Below are positions 1-7,254 of a stretch of 24,293 bases of DNA, piece after piece. Made by a program: the position numbers and the translations under genes. Under the pieces are notes generated by a model. The model worked only from the letters and a program-made list of their open reading frames with translations, searched no databases and was not told the DNA's origin. The DNA comes from a virus: positions 1 through 24,293 of the IMG/VR virus record IMGVR_UViG_3300038856_000019; one strand, 5' to 3'. Every line of letters begins with the position of its first letter. Position 1 is the stretch's first letter.

Positions 1-15
1 CTGCTCCTGACCTGC

Positions 16-21
16 TAGAAT
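16..21 (+). promoter_or_regulatory. Possible -10 element (TAGAAT) of a leaderless promoter
   Basis: TAGAAT matches the actinobacterial TAnnnT -10 pattern and ends six bases before the ATG at 28. Transcription would then begin at or next to the start codon, giving a leaderless mRNA, a common arrangement in actinomycetes. No Shine-Dalgarno sequence lies between it and the ATG, which fits. The -35 region is outside or at the edge of the window, so this is a suggestion only. Confidence 0.35.
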
Positions 22-27
22 GCGTCT

Positions 28-897
28 ATGGACAGTGGAGCGCCGAGTGTGATTGTCCGCCCACGTCGTCCGCGTGAGGCGATGGCGGCGGCGGGTGAGT
101 CGGCGCGGCGGGTGTTCGCGGCGCTGGAGCCGGGAGCTGAGATCCTGTGCCTGACCCACGGCCAGTTCTCGCTTATCGACGCGCTGGTAGCGATCCTGGA
201 CCGGGTCGGCCCGGCCGACGTGGTCATCTCGACGTGGTCCGCGGCGAAGGCGGACTTGTTGCACGCGGAGAAGTTTCTCGCGGACGGCCGTATCCGTTCG
301 CTGAGGTTCCTGGTGGACCGGAGCTTCCAGACCCGGCAGCCAGACTACTGCGCGACGTTGGTGCGGGTGTTCGGCCCGGACGCGATCCGGACGACGGCGC
401 TGCACGCGAAGTTCGCGGTGGTGTCCAACGACGAGTGGAACGTCGCGGTGCGGACCTCGATGAACCTCAACGAGAACCGCCGGCTGGAGTACATCGAGGT
501 GTCCGACGATCCGGACGTGGCCGCGTTCTTGCTGGCTCTGGTCGATGAGACCTTCGCCAGTGTCGATCCCGGTGACATGAACAACTACGCGATGCCGACT
601 GGGCACGGCCGGTTCGTGCCGCGTGATCCGGGGCCTCCGCCGGGCTCGAACGCGGCGGAGCTGGAGACGACACTGGCGGAGCTGCGCCGGATGGGCCGGC
701 TTGAGCGGGTGGACTCGGCACGGGTGGCGATGCTGCGTTCGATGGCCCGGGTGCTGGATGATGACCCCGCGAGTGCGGCGCTGTGGCGCCAGTACCGGGA
801 GGCGCTGGCGGAGGTGGTGGTCGATGACGATCACGGCTCCGTCGATGACGACATCGCCGCCTTGTACCCCAAGGTGGGCGACACGTCGGCGGCTTGA
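28..897 (+). CDS. PLD-like domain fused to a terminase-small-subunit-like C-terminus
   Basis: This 289-residue protein sits directly upstream of the large terminase, where the DNA-recognition small terminase is expected. Residues about 30-175 resemble a single phospholipase D/nuclease-like domain: H126-x-K128, D135, then T143-S144-x-N146, a near-match to HxKxxxxD...GSxN with two extra residues before the Asp. Residues about 208-265 (LAELRRMGRLERVDSARVAM, then LWRQYREAL) resemble the helical segment of actinophage small terminases (recalled family pattern: 'GRLEPVDAALV...LWRQYREAL'). The acidic tail may contact TerL. The likely role is DNA recognition or processing during packaging. Its ATG follows a TAGAAT box with no Shine-Dalgarno. 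TerL overlaps its 3' end. The domain reading is from motif memory; a nuclease activity is unproven. Confidence 0.6.
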   Translation: MDSGAPSVIVRPRRPREAMAAAGESARRVFAALEPGAEILCLTHGQFSLIDALVAILDRVGPADVVISTWSAAKADLLHAEKFLADGRIRSLRFLVDRSFQTRQPDYCATLVRVFGPDAIRTTALHAKFAVVSNDEWNVAVRTSMNLNENRRLEYIEVSDDPDVAAFLLALVDETFASVDPGDMNNYAMPTGHGRFVPRDPGPPPGSNAAELETTLAELRRMGRLERVDSARVAMLRSMARVLDDDPASAALWRQYREALAEVVVDDDHGSVDDDIAALYPKVGDTSAA

Positions 898-2350
898 GCG
901 GCCGACGTTCGGCGGTGAGCTGGCCGGGATCGGCTGGGCGCTGGGCCAGCCGTTCATGCCCCACCAGCGGCTGATCGCCGATGTGGGTGGCGAGTATGAC
1001 CCGGTTACAGGGATCCCGTACTACCGCGAGGTCGTGGTCACGGTGCCGCGGCAGAGCGGTAAGACGACGCTGTATCTGACGTGGCAGATCCACCGGTGCA
1101 CATCACCTCGCTGGGCTCAGCCTCAGCGCTCGGCGTTCACGGCACAGTCGGGGAAGGACGCGCGGGACAAGTGGCTGGATGAGCTGTTCCCGCTGATCCG
1201 CCGGTCGCGGCGTCTCAAGCCGCTGGTGGCGCGGATCAATGAGGGGATGGGCAACGAGTCGCTGCGGTGGCGCAACGGGTCGCTGATCCGGCTGCTATCG
1301 ACCTCATCCAGCTCGGGACACTCGAAGACGCTTCACCAAGCGGTGCTGGATGAGATCTGGCACGACCAAGACGGCAGACGTGAGCAGGGCCTGCGCCCGG
1401 CGATGATCACCGTGGCGGACGCTCAACTGCTGGTGTGCTCGACGGCGGGCACCGATGACTCGGTGGTGCTCAACGACAAGGTGGAGGCGGGTCGGGCGAC
1501 GGTCGAGACCGGGCTCGATCGTGGGGTGGCGTATTTCGAGTGGAGCGCACCGGACGACTGGGATCCGGCTGATGAGGACTCCTACTTCGGGTTCATGCCG
1601 GCGCTGTGTCCGGCACCGCCATGTCGGTGTGGCGTGGACGATGGTGGCTGGCGGCACACGGTGACGCTGGAGACGCTGCGGGGTGAGCGTACGTCAATGA
1701 AGGCACCGGAGTACGCGCGGGCGTATGGCAACCGTCGTCAGAATGCGGGTGTGGCGACTCCGGTAGTGCAGGGGTGGGCCGACCTGGCGACCCCGAAGGC
1801 TGACCGCCCGGCTGACGTGACGTTTGCGTTGGTGGTCTCCCGCGATCGGACCCGGTCGGCGGTCGCGTTCGCCGGCCGTGACGGCGACGGCCCGCTGTTG
1901 GTGGGGCTGTCGGACTGGGCGCCGGGTACGTCGTGGGTGGTGGAGCGGCTGCTGGAGCTGCGGGAGAAGTGGAATCCGGTGGGGTTCGTGGTGTCGACCC
2001 GGTCCGAGTCGCTGCTGCTGGACCTGGAGAAGGCGGGTATCACGGCGCCGGACAAGCCGGAGGAGCCTCAGCGTGGGGATCTGGCGGTGCCGAGTGCGGC
2101 GCAGGACGCGGCGGCGTATGGCGGGTTTGTGGACGCGGCGCGGCAGTCGCGGCTGCGGCATCTGGACGACGGGCCGGTGAACACGGCGTTGGCGCAGGCG
2201 TCGACGCGGTTGTCGGCGGGTGGGTCGACGTGGGATGACCGGAACGCGGAGACGGCGCCGCTTCGGGCGGTGACGTTGGCGGCGTGGCTGTACGGGGCTT
2301 GGTCGCATCTGGTGGCCAACGAATATGACCCGGTGGGGCAGGTGTTCTGA
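824..2350 (+). CDS. Phage terminase large subunit (TerL)
   Basis: This is the packaging motor, an ATPase that pumps DNA into the prohead and normally also cuts the concatemer. With the ATG at 824 it has 508 residues. Walker A is PRQSGKTT (75-82) and Walker B is VLDEIW with D176-E177. A Cys cluster (CPAPPCRC, about 262-269) lies between the two domains. The C-terminal RNase H-like part is recognisable, but the usual acidic positions look replaced: LVVS (336-339) where the family has LDVS, VVST (389-392) where DP is usual, and AETAPL (475-480) where DI-x-PL is usual. The start at 824 has GGAGG (810-814) nine bases upstream and overlaps the preceding gene; ATG 845 is an alternative. The final base of the stop codon starts the next gene (TGATG). 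TerL identity is secure; the start is not. Confidence 0.9.
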   Translation: MTITAPSMTTSPPCTPRWATRRRLERPTFGGELAGIGWALGQPFMPHQRLIADVGGEYDPVTGIPYYREVVVTVPRQSGKTTLYLTWQIHRCTSPRWAQPQRSAFTAQSGKDARDKWLDELFPLIRRSRRLKPLVARINEGMGNESLRWRNGSLIRLLSTSSSSGHSKTLHQAVLDEIWHDQDGRREQGLRPAMITVADAQLLVCSTAGTDDSVVLNDKVEAGRATVETGLDRGVAYFEWSAPDDWDPADEDSYFGFMPALCPAPPCRCGVDDGGWRHTVTLETLRGERTSMKAPEYARAYGNRRQNAGVATPVVQGWADLATPKADRPADVTFALVVSRDRTRSAVAFAGRDGDGPLLVGLSDWAPGTSWVVERLLELREKWNPVGFVVSTRSESLLLDLEKAGITAPDKPEEPQRGDLAVPSAAQDAAAYGGFVDAARQSRLRHLDDGPVNTALAQASTRLSAGGSTWDDRNAETAPLRAVTLAAWLYGAWSHLVANEYDPVGQVF

Positions 2351-2805
2351 TGCGCGTCGACAAGCTGGCGCAGGCGTTCGCAGTGGTGCATCAGGCACTG
2401 GAGGATGCGGACGTGTTTTGGTGGCTGGCTGATGGCGCGGCGCTGGGCGCGGTGCGCGAGGGCCGGATCATAGGTGGGGACATCGACATCGGGGTGTGGG
2501 TTGACCACTTGGACTGGGTCGCCGAGGCGCTGCCGGGGCCGGTGACCCGGAACCGCTGCGAGGTGAAGGCGACGGTCGACGGGGTGAAGGTCGACGTGCA
2601 TGGGCACATCGGTGGCCGTGGCGACCGGGTGTGGTATTCGCTGGGCAAGTCCGAGTCGGTGGCCTACGAGTTCGACGGGTCGCTGTTCAGGAAGTTTGAG
2701 CTGCACGAGTTGTACGGCCGGCATGTGCGGGTGCCGTGCCCGGCGGGTGCCTATCTGACCGCCCGTTTCGGGTCGGACTGGCGCATGTCGCCGCTGGCCG
2801 CGTAG
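2350..2805 (+). CDS. LicD-like nucleotidyltransferase-fold protein
   Basis: This 151-residue protein carries the LicD-type signature: WWLADGAALGAVREGRIIGG (24-43) followed by D44-I-D46-I, corresponding to the family's '[23 protein letters not shown]'. LicD proteins (nucleotidyltransferase fold) transfer phosphocholine or related groups to surface glycans, and relatives act on nucleotide-activated donors. This copy is shorter than typical LicD proteins and keeps only the core. The protein is soluble, with no membrane segment. Its ATG overlaps the TerL stop by one base, so it is coupled to the packaging genes, an odd place for such an enzyme. It may belong functionally with the sugar cassette at 7247-11672. 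Fold assignment is fairly sure; substrate is unknown. Confidence 0.65.
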   Translation: MRVDKLAQAFAVVHQALEDADVFWWLADGAALGAVREGRIIGGDIDIGVWVDHLDWVAEALPGPVTRNRCEVKATVDGVKVDVHGHIGGRGDRVWYSLGKSESVAYEFDGSLFRKFELHELYGRHVRVPCPAGAYLTARFGSDWRMSPLAA

Positions 2806-3056
2806 GTGGGTGGGGCAGCCCGGGGTTCAATCCCTGGCGCGGGACGCGCGGCGGCGGTGCGGGCGATGTGGGCTGCCGGGCGGGGAGTCGAACCCCCGCG
2901 GCACTGTCGCGACGGCCGGTACCGGGTTGCCGCTCAGCCCACCAGCGACCCGGAAGTGAGCCCGTCGGCTCCCCGCCGGCGCCGCTGTGGATGGTCCCGC
3001 CGATACCACTTCGCGGCAACCCACGTGGCGCACTCTAACAGGCGGGAGGGGGCGGC
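2806..3056. other. Non-coding, strongly structured segment with tRNA-like pieces
   Basis: This gap of 251 bases lies in an otherwise closely packed operon. I see no convincing gene. It holds a perfect 10-bp inverted repeat, GGGTTGCCGC (2924-2933) with GCGGCAACCC (3013-3022). Read on the minus strand, the same outer segment (3023-3014) can instead pair with 2878-2869 through 10 pairs including one G-U, directly beside a T-arm-like element whose loop reads TTCGACT and whose stem is GC-rich (around 2880-2899). A D-loop-like GTGGTA lies near 3003-3008 on the minus strand, and a GAGCC/GGCTC hairpin sits at 2958-2971. The parts do not form a normal cloverleaf: the two halves are about 155 nt apart overall and the T-arm is offset. 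It could be a structured RNA, a decayed tRNA locus or a cis-regulatory element. Confidence 0.4.
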
Positions 3057-3341
3057 GTGTCGACGTTTGTGAGCGGACTGTACGACGCGCGTGTCAAGCC
3101 TGCCCGTCGCCGCCGCCGGCTGCGTGTCGCCGTGTTGCTGGGCCCGTTGGCGACCGCCGCGGGTCGTACGTTGCGAGCGGTGGTGGCCGGTTCGCGGTAT
3201 CTGCCGGGGCTGGGCGCGGGTGTCGCGTTCGTGGTCGGCGGGTTCGTCCTCGCGCCGTGGGTGGGTTGGGTGGTGTTGGGTGTGGTGCTGCTGGCGTTGG
3301 ACCGGCGTACCGCCCGGGACGTTGAGGCACCCGCGTCGTGA
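3057..3341 (+). CDS. Small membrane protein of unknown function
   Basis: This protein has 94 residues. A basic N-terminal part with an Arg cluster (PARRRRRLRVA, about 15-25) is followed by a hydrophobic stretch from about residue 51 to 81 (GLGAGVAFVVGGF, then APWVGWVVLGVVLLAL), enough for one long or two short membrane helices, and a short charged tail. The GTG start has a strong GGGAGGGGG ribosome binding site ending a few bases upstream, fitting a fresh translation start after the structured non-coding gap. It overlaps the portal gene by four bases (GTGA). Small membrane proteins are sometimes found near portal genes in actinophages, but I do not recognise the family and give no function. 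Confidence 0.65.
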   Translation: MSTFVSGLYDARVKPARRRRRLRVAVLLGPLATAAGRTLRAVVAGSRYLPGLGAGVAFVVGGFVLAPWVGWVVLGVVLLALDRRTARDVEAPAS

Positions 3342-4540
3342 GCGTGTTCTGGCGGACCCGACCGCGACGGGTTGAGGCGCGTGATGTCGGCGTGCCTCAG
3401 CCGCTGTCGTCGCTGGTCGGTCTGTTCCGCCAGAGCTTCGACCAGGTCGACCTGTCGGCTGCGGAAAGTTCGCTCCAGTCGGTGGCGGTGCGTTCGTCGG
3501 TGGACCTGCTGGCGTCGCTGGCGTCCGAGTTGCCGGTGGACGTGTTCAGCGGCACCGGCTCGGAGCGCCGCGAGCGGACGATGCCCGGGTGGTTGGAGGA
3601 TCCGGACGGGTCGGGGCAGGGCCTGCCAGACTGGTGCTACCGCGTCGTGGTGTCGTGGCTGCTGCGGGGCAACCTGTACGGCGACAAGATCGAGACCGGG
3701 CCGGGTGACCAGTTGCGGCAGGTGGACATCTTCCACCCGGACCGGGTGCATCCTCAGGTTGAGGACGGTCTGGTCCGCTGGTTCCACGCGGGTCGCGAGG
3801 TTGCCGGTGGGCGGATGTTGCACCGCCGGGTGAACCCGGTCCCGGGGTGGCTGCTGGGCCTGTCGCCGATCGGATACCACATGTGGACGATCGGCCTGTC
3901 GTTGACCGCTACCCGGTTCGGTATGCAGTGGTTCCAGGACGGCGCCCATCCCGGCGGGATCCTGTCGAACAAGGATGCGTTGCTCAAGGACGATCAGGCG
4001 AAGTCGGTCAAGGACCGGTTCATGGCCGCGCTGCGTGGCACCCGCGAGCCGGTGGTGCTGGGCAAGGGCTGGGAGTGGCAGCAGCTACAGGTCAACCCGG
4101 ATGAGTCCCAGTTCCTGGAGACCCAGGGATTTTCCGCGGCCGAGTGCGCGAGGATCTTCGGGCCGGGCATGGCGGAGATCCTGGGCTACGCCACCGAGGG
4201 CGGTTCGCTGACCTATTCGACGCTCATTGACCGTGATCTGCATGTGCTGAAGTACGCGGCGAACAAGTGGCTGCGCCGGTTGGAGCGGCTGTTGTCCGAG
4301 TTCCTGCCACGGCCGCAGTATGCGCGGCTGAACCGGGACGCGTTCCTGCAGACCGACACGCTCAAGCGTTACAAGGCGTATGCGACCGCGCTGGACAAGC
4401 GGTTCATGGTGGTCAACGAGGTCCGAGCGCTTGAGGACATGCCGGCCGTCGACTGGGGCGACGAGCCGAACGCGACACCGGGCGCGGCACCACCCAGCGA
4501 ACCGGACGAGGAACAGCCCGAAGGCGAGGAGGGCCAGTGA
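3338..4540 (+). CDS. Phage portal protein (HK97 family)
   Basis: The portal forms the dodecameric ring at one head vertex through which DNA enters and to which the connector docks. At 400 residues this is the usual size for HK97-type portals. Recognisable segments include the N-terminal SVDLLASLASELPVDVF (about 53-70), the wing region DWCYRVVVSWLLRGNLYGDK (about 97-116), LGLSPIGYHMW (about 172-182) and ARIFGPGMAEILG with EGGSLTYS (about 270-295). The C-terminus is an acidic, proline-rich, low-complexity tail (about 376-400). Its GTG start overlaps the upstream membrane protein by four bases, and its stop overlaps the protease start. Terminase upstream and protease and capsid downstream give the standard head-gene order. 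Confidence 0.93.
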   Translation: MSVFWRTRPRRVEARDVGVPQPLSSLVGLFRQSFDQVDLSAAESSLQSVAVRSSVDLLASLASELPVDVFSGTGSERRERTMPGWLEDPDGSGQGLPDWCYRVVVSWLLRGNLYGDKIETGPGDQLRQVDIFHPDRVHPQVEDGLVRWFHAGREVAGGRMLHRRVNPVPGWLLGLSPIGYHMWTIGLSLTATRFGMQWFQDGAHPGGILSNKDALLKDDQAKSVKDRFMAALRGTREPVVLGKGWEWQQLQVNPDESQFLETQGFSAAECARIFGPGMAEILGYATEGGSLTYSTLIDRDLHVLKYAANKWLRRLERLLSEFLPRPQYARLNRDAFLQTDTLKRYKAYATALDKRFMVVNEVRALEDMPAVDWGDEPNATPGAAPPSEPDEEQPEGEEGQ

Positions 4541-5385
4541 TGCGCTCGATGCGTGGCCTGCATGTGATCCGCGGCGGGGCGGGAACGCCCACGCTGTCCA
4601 GCCGGTCGACGCGCGCCAACGGCGACGGCACCGAAACCGGCGACGGACGGCTCGGCACCCTCGTTGTCGACTTCTCGCGCTTCGGCACCTGGTACGAGAT
4701 CGACTCGTTCTGGGAGGGCCAGTTCCTGGAGCGTGTTCAGCGCGGGTCGTTCAAGAAGACGATGGCCGAACGCGGCCCGCAGGTGAAGGTTCTGTTCAAC
4801 CACGGCTTCGACATGTTCCTCGACAACAAGGCGTTGAGCGTGCCGGAGGTGTTGGAGGAGCGGGAGCAGTTCGCCCACCTTGAGGGGCCGCTGTTCCGCG
4901 GCACCCCGGAGCTGATCGTCGAGGGCCTACGCGCGGGTGCCTACGGTTCCAGCTTCATGTTCGAGGTGCTCGGCGAGACGTGGGAGCGGGAGCCGGAGAA
5001 GTCCGACCATAACCCGGAGGGCATCCCCGAGCGCACCATCACCGAAGTGCGTCTGTTCGAGGCCGGGCCGGTGACCTGGCCGGCGAATCCTGATGCGACG
5101 GCCGGTCTGCGTTCGGGTATGGACTGGTACGCCGAACAGGTCGCCAAGCGCGACCGTGACCAGTACGACGAACTGCTGCGTTCGTTCGCAGCGTTCCGGG
5201 CTCTGCACGGGCTCGGCACCCCATCCGGGGCCGTCAGTTCCGACAAGCCCAAGCCGGAAACGCCGGCATCCGACATCGGGTCGGACCGCCACGTCGACGG
5301 ATCGGCGGCTTCGCGCCGCCAGCGTCTGGAGCAACTCCAGGCGGTCGACATCAGTGGCACGCGACGGAAGGTTCCGTCGCATTAG
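4540..5385 (+). CDS. HK97-type prohead protease
   Basis: This is the serine protease that matures the capsid by removing the scaffold-like delta domain from the major capsid protein. The product has 281 residues. The expected catalytic elements are visible: H88 in VLFNHGF (equivalent to the family's 'NHD'), Ser 137/138 in AYGSSFMF (equivalent to 'GLSFGF'), and the acidic TEVRLFEAGPVTWPANP segment (about 168-184, family pattern 'EVxLxExSxVTxPAxP'). The C-terminal 80 residues are charged and poorly ordered. I chose ATG 4540 because AGGAGG (4527-4532) lies seven bases upstream; GTG 4537 is one codon earlier in frame. It overlaps the portal stop by one base. Confidence 0.88.
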   Translation: MRSMRGLHVIRGGAGTPTLSSRSTRANGDGTETGDGRLGTLVVDFSRFGTWYEIDSFWEGQFLERVQRGSFKKTMAERGPQVKVLFNHGFDMFLDNKALSVPEVLEEREQFAHLEGPLFRGTPELIVEGLRAGAYGSSFMFEVLGETWEREPEKSDHNPEGIPERTITEVRLFEAGPVTWPANPDATAGLRSGMDWYAEQVAKRDRDQYDELLRSFAAFRALHGLGTPSGAVSSDKPKPETPASDIGSDRHVDGSAASRRQRLEQLQAVDISGTRRKVPSH

Positions 5386-5400
5386 GGTCCGGAGGATCCG

Positions 5401-6849
5401 ATGGGAGACGAAATCAGGGTCAAGTTCCGCAGCGCGGAGCTGACCATCGAGGCGGCCGAGAAGCGGCTCGCTGAGATCGAAGACGAGATGAAGGCCATCC
5501 ACGAGGAGGCCGGTGAGGGCGACCTCGACGCGGAGCAGCGCAGGACGTGGGAGGAGCTGGACGGCGAGCACGAGGAGCTGGCCGGCCCGACCCGCAAGGC
5601 GAAGCGTCAGCAGCGGCTTCGGGAGTCCCGCGCCAAGTGGGACAGCATCCAGGTCGGCGGGCGCAAGGAGGACCCGTGGGACGGGGACGTGCGGATCCTG
5701 CCGGAGACTCAGGTGCTCAGCAGGGCGCGGCACATCGTTGACGACCGGGAGATCGGCGGGCATCTGCGCGCGGATCAGAAGGAGCAGTTGGACAGGCTGT
5801 TGCGGACCCGGAACGCGAGCCTGGACGGGGACCTGCTGGCGCGGCATGTGATCGCCACGCAGCACCCGGCGTACCGCAGCGCGTTCCAGAAGTACGCGTC
5901 CGGCTCGCATGCGTATACGCAGGAGGAGGCGCAGGCAATCGAACGGGTGCGGCATCTGAACCGTGCCGCTTCGCTGTCTGACACGGCGGGCGGGTTCGCG
6001 GTGCCGGTGCTGATCGACCCGACGATCATCATGACCGCGCAGGGGTCGACGAACGACATTCTGCGTTTGGCCCGGGTGGAGACGATCACCACCGACGTGT
6101 GGAAGGGTGTCAGTTCGGCTGGCGTCACCTGGAAGTTCGACACGGAGGCGGCGGCGGCCACGGACAACGCGCCGACGATCGCGCAGCCGACGGTGACGAC
6201 CCGCCGGGCGGACGGCTTCATCCCGTTCTCGATCGAGATCGGGATGGACTGGCCGGGCTTCGCCGAGTCGATGTCGGGGCTGCTGGCCGAGGGCTACGAC
6301 GAACTGCTGGCGGAGAAGTTGACCACGGGCACGTCGGGCAGCACGGAGCCGACCGGCCTGATCACCAGGCTGGACGCCAATACCACGATCGAGACGATCG
6401 TGACGACCGCGGGTGGTATCACCGCGGCGAAGATCTACGACCTGTGGGCGGCGCTGCCGCAGCGGTTCAAGCGGGCGCCAAACTGCGCCTGGATGTCGAG
6501 CACCGACGTTCAGAACAGCATCCGGCAGTTGGGCACCGTGGACCCCAACTTCTCGGTGAACATCACCGAGGAGGCGATCCCAAGGCTGTTCGGCCGCCAG
6601 TACCCGATGAACGACTACATGGAAGACCTGCCATCGGGCACGGGCAACGAGGCGCTGCTGGTGGTCGGCGACTTCCGCGGGTACGTGGTCGCGCAGCGGG
6701 CCGGGATGATGGTCGAGTTCATCCCCATGTTGTTCGACACGACCAACAACCGGCCGACCGGCCAGCGTGGTTGGTTCGCGTGGGCCAGGGTGGGCGCGGA
6801 CGTGACGACCGTCAACGGGTTCCGGCTGCTGGTCAACAAGGCCAGCTGA
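5401..6849 (+). CDS. Major capsid protein (HK97 fold)
   Basis: This 482-residue protein builds the icosahedral head. Residues about 10-75 are highly charged and helical (alternating Glu/Lys/Arg), the delta-domain or scaffold part that the upstream protease would remove. The HK97 core starts around residue 110 and is clear from about 195: TAGGFAVPVLIDPTII, a P-domain and E-loop region, GMDWPGFAESM, TTGTSGSTEPTGLI, and the C-terminal QRGWFAWARVGADVTTVNGF before the end. The ATG is preceded by GGAGG at 5392-5396 with good spacing. A strong hairpin follows the gene at 6856-6888. The identity is secure from sequence pattern and gene order. Confidence 0.93.
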   Translation: MGDEIRVKFRSAELTIEAAEKRLAEIEDEMKAIHEEAGEGDLDAEQRRTWEELDGEHEELAGPTRKAKRQQRLRESRAKWDSIQVGGRKEDPWDGDVRILPETQVLSRARHIVDDREIGGHLRADQKEQLDRLLRTRNASLDGDLLARHVIATQHPAYRSAFQKYASGSHAYTQEEAQAIERVRHLNRAASLSDTAGGFAVPVLIDPTIIMTAQGSTNDILRLARVETITTDVWKGVSSAGVTWKFDTEAAAATDNAPTIAQPTVTTRRADGFIPFSIEIGMDWPGFAESMSGLLAEGYDELLAEKLTTGTSGSTEPTGLITRLDANTTIETIVTTAGGITAAKIYDLWAALPQRFKRAPNCAWMSSTDVQNSIRQLGTVDPNFSVNITEEAIPRLFGRQYPMNDYMEDLPSGTGNEALLVVGDFRGYVVAQRAGMMVEFIPMLFDTTNNRPTGQRGWFAWARVGADVTTVNGFRLLVNKAS

Positions 6850-6855
6850 TGTCTC

Positions 6856-6888
6856 GTGCGGTGGGGTGCTCACCCCACCCCACCGCAC
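6856..6888 (+). terminator. Strong hairpin just after the capsid gene
   Basis: GTGCGGTGGGG (6856-6866) and CCCCACCGCAC (6878-6888) form a perfect 11-bp stem with an 11-nt loop. No U-tract follows, so it is not a classic rho-independent terminator. It starts seven bases after the capsid stop and lies upstream of the next ribosome binding site. It may reduce downstream transcription or stabilise the 3' end of the highly expressed capsid message. Confidence 0.5.
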
Positions 6889-6918
6889 GACCAACTCCAG
6901 GGTGAGAGGAGAAGAACG

Positions 6919-7254
6919 ATGAAGTACAGCAAGCTCGCCGTCGTCCTGCGGTGGTCGGGCGGCACGACGATCCTGCGTAAGGGACAGTCGGCCGACGACG
7001 ACCATCCGCTGGTCAAGGAGCGGCCGGACCTGTTCACGGACGTGGCGCCGGGTGCGTCGCTGGCCACGCCACGTCCGGCGGTGGAGCGCGCCACCCGCGC
7101 GCCGGGTGAGGTGCGTACCGCCGAGTCGGCGAAGACGCGGGAGATCCGGGAGTGGGCACTGGCCAACGGGTACGGGGTGCCGGCGCGTGGCCGGCTGCCC
7201 GCTGAGGTGGTCGAGGCGTACAACGCCGCGCACCGGCCGGTCGTCGATGAGTGA
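6919..7254 (+). CDS. Small head protein with an Lsr2-type C-terminal DNA-binding domain
   Basis: The product has 111 residues. The N-terminal part (1-42) contains LRKGQ and DDDHPLVKERPDLFT, a pattern common in small proteins encoded after actinophage capsid genes, probably a head accessory or connector element. Residues about 73-106 (TREIREWALANGYGVPARGR, then LPAEVVEAYNAAH) match the C-terminal DNA-binding domain of Lsr2, including the R90-G91-R92 motif that in Lsr2 enters the minor groove of AT-rich DNA. The Lsr2 dimerisation domain is absent. ATG 6919 is preceded by GAGAGGAGAAG; an earlier in-frame GTG at 6856 falls inside the hairpin and is unlikely. It overlaps the next gene by eight bases. 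It could package with DNA or tether DNA to the head. Confidence 0.75.
   Translation: MKYSKLAVVLRWSGGTTILRKGQSADDDHPLVKERPDLFTDVAPGASLATPRPAVERATRAPGEVRTAESAKTREIREWALANGYGVPARGRLPAEVVEAYNAAHRPVVDE

Noticed and set aside
2815-2850. Plus-strand tRNA suggested by GGGTTCAATCCC
   Set aside because: The T-stem has mismatches and no matching acceptor 5' strand lies about 60 bases upstream.
2869-2941. Minus-strand 73-nt tRNA with a perfect TGGGCTG/CAGCCCA acceptor
   Set aside because: The length and acceptor are right, but the T-arm is shifted by five bases from the acceptor, and no anticodon arm with a normal loop can be drawn. Kept only as a tRNA-like element.
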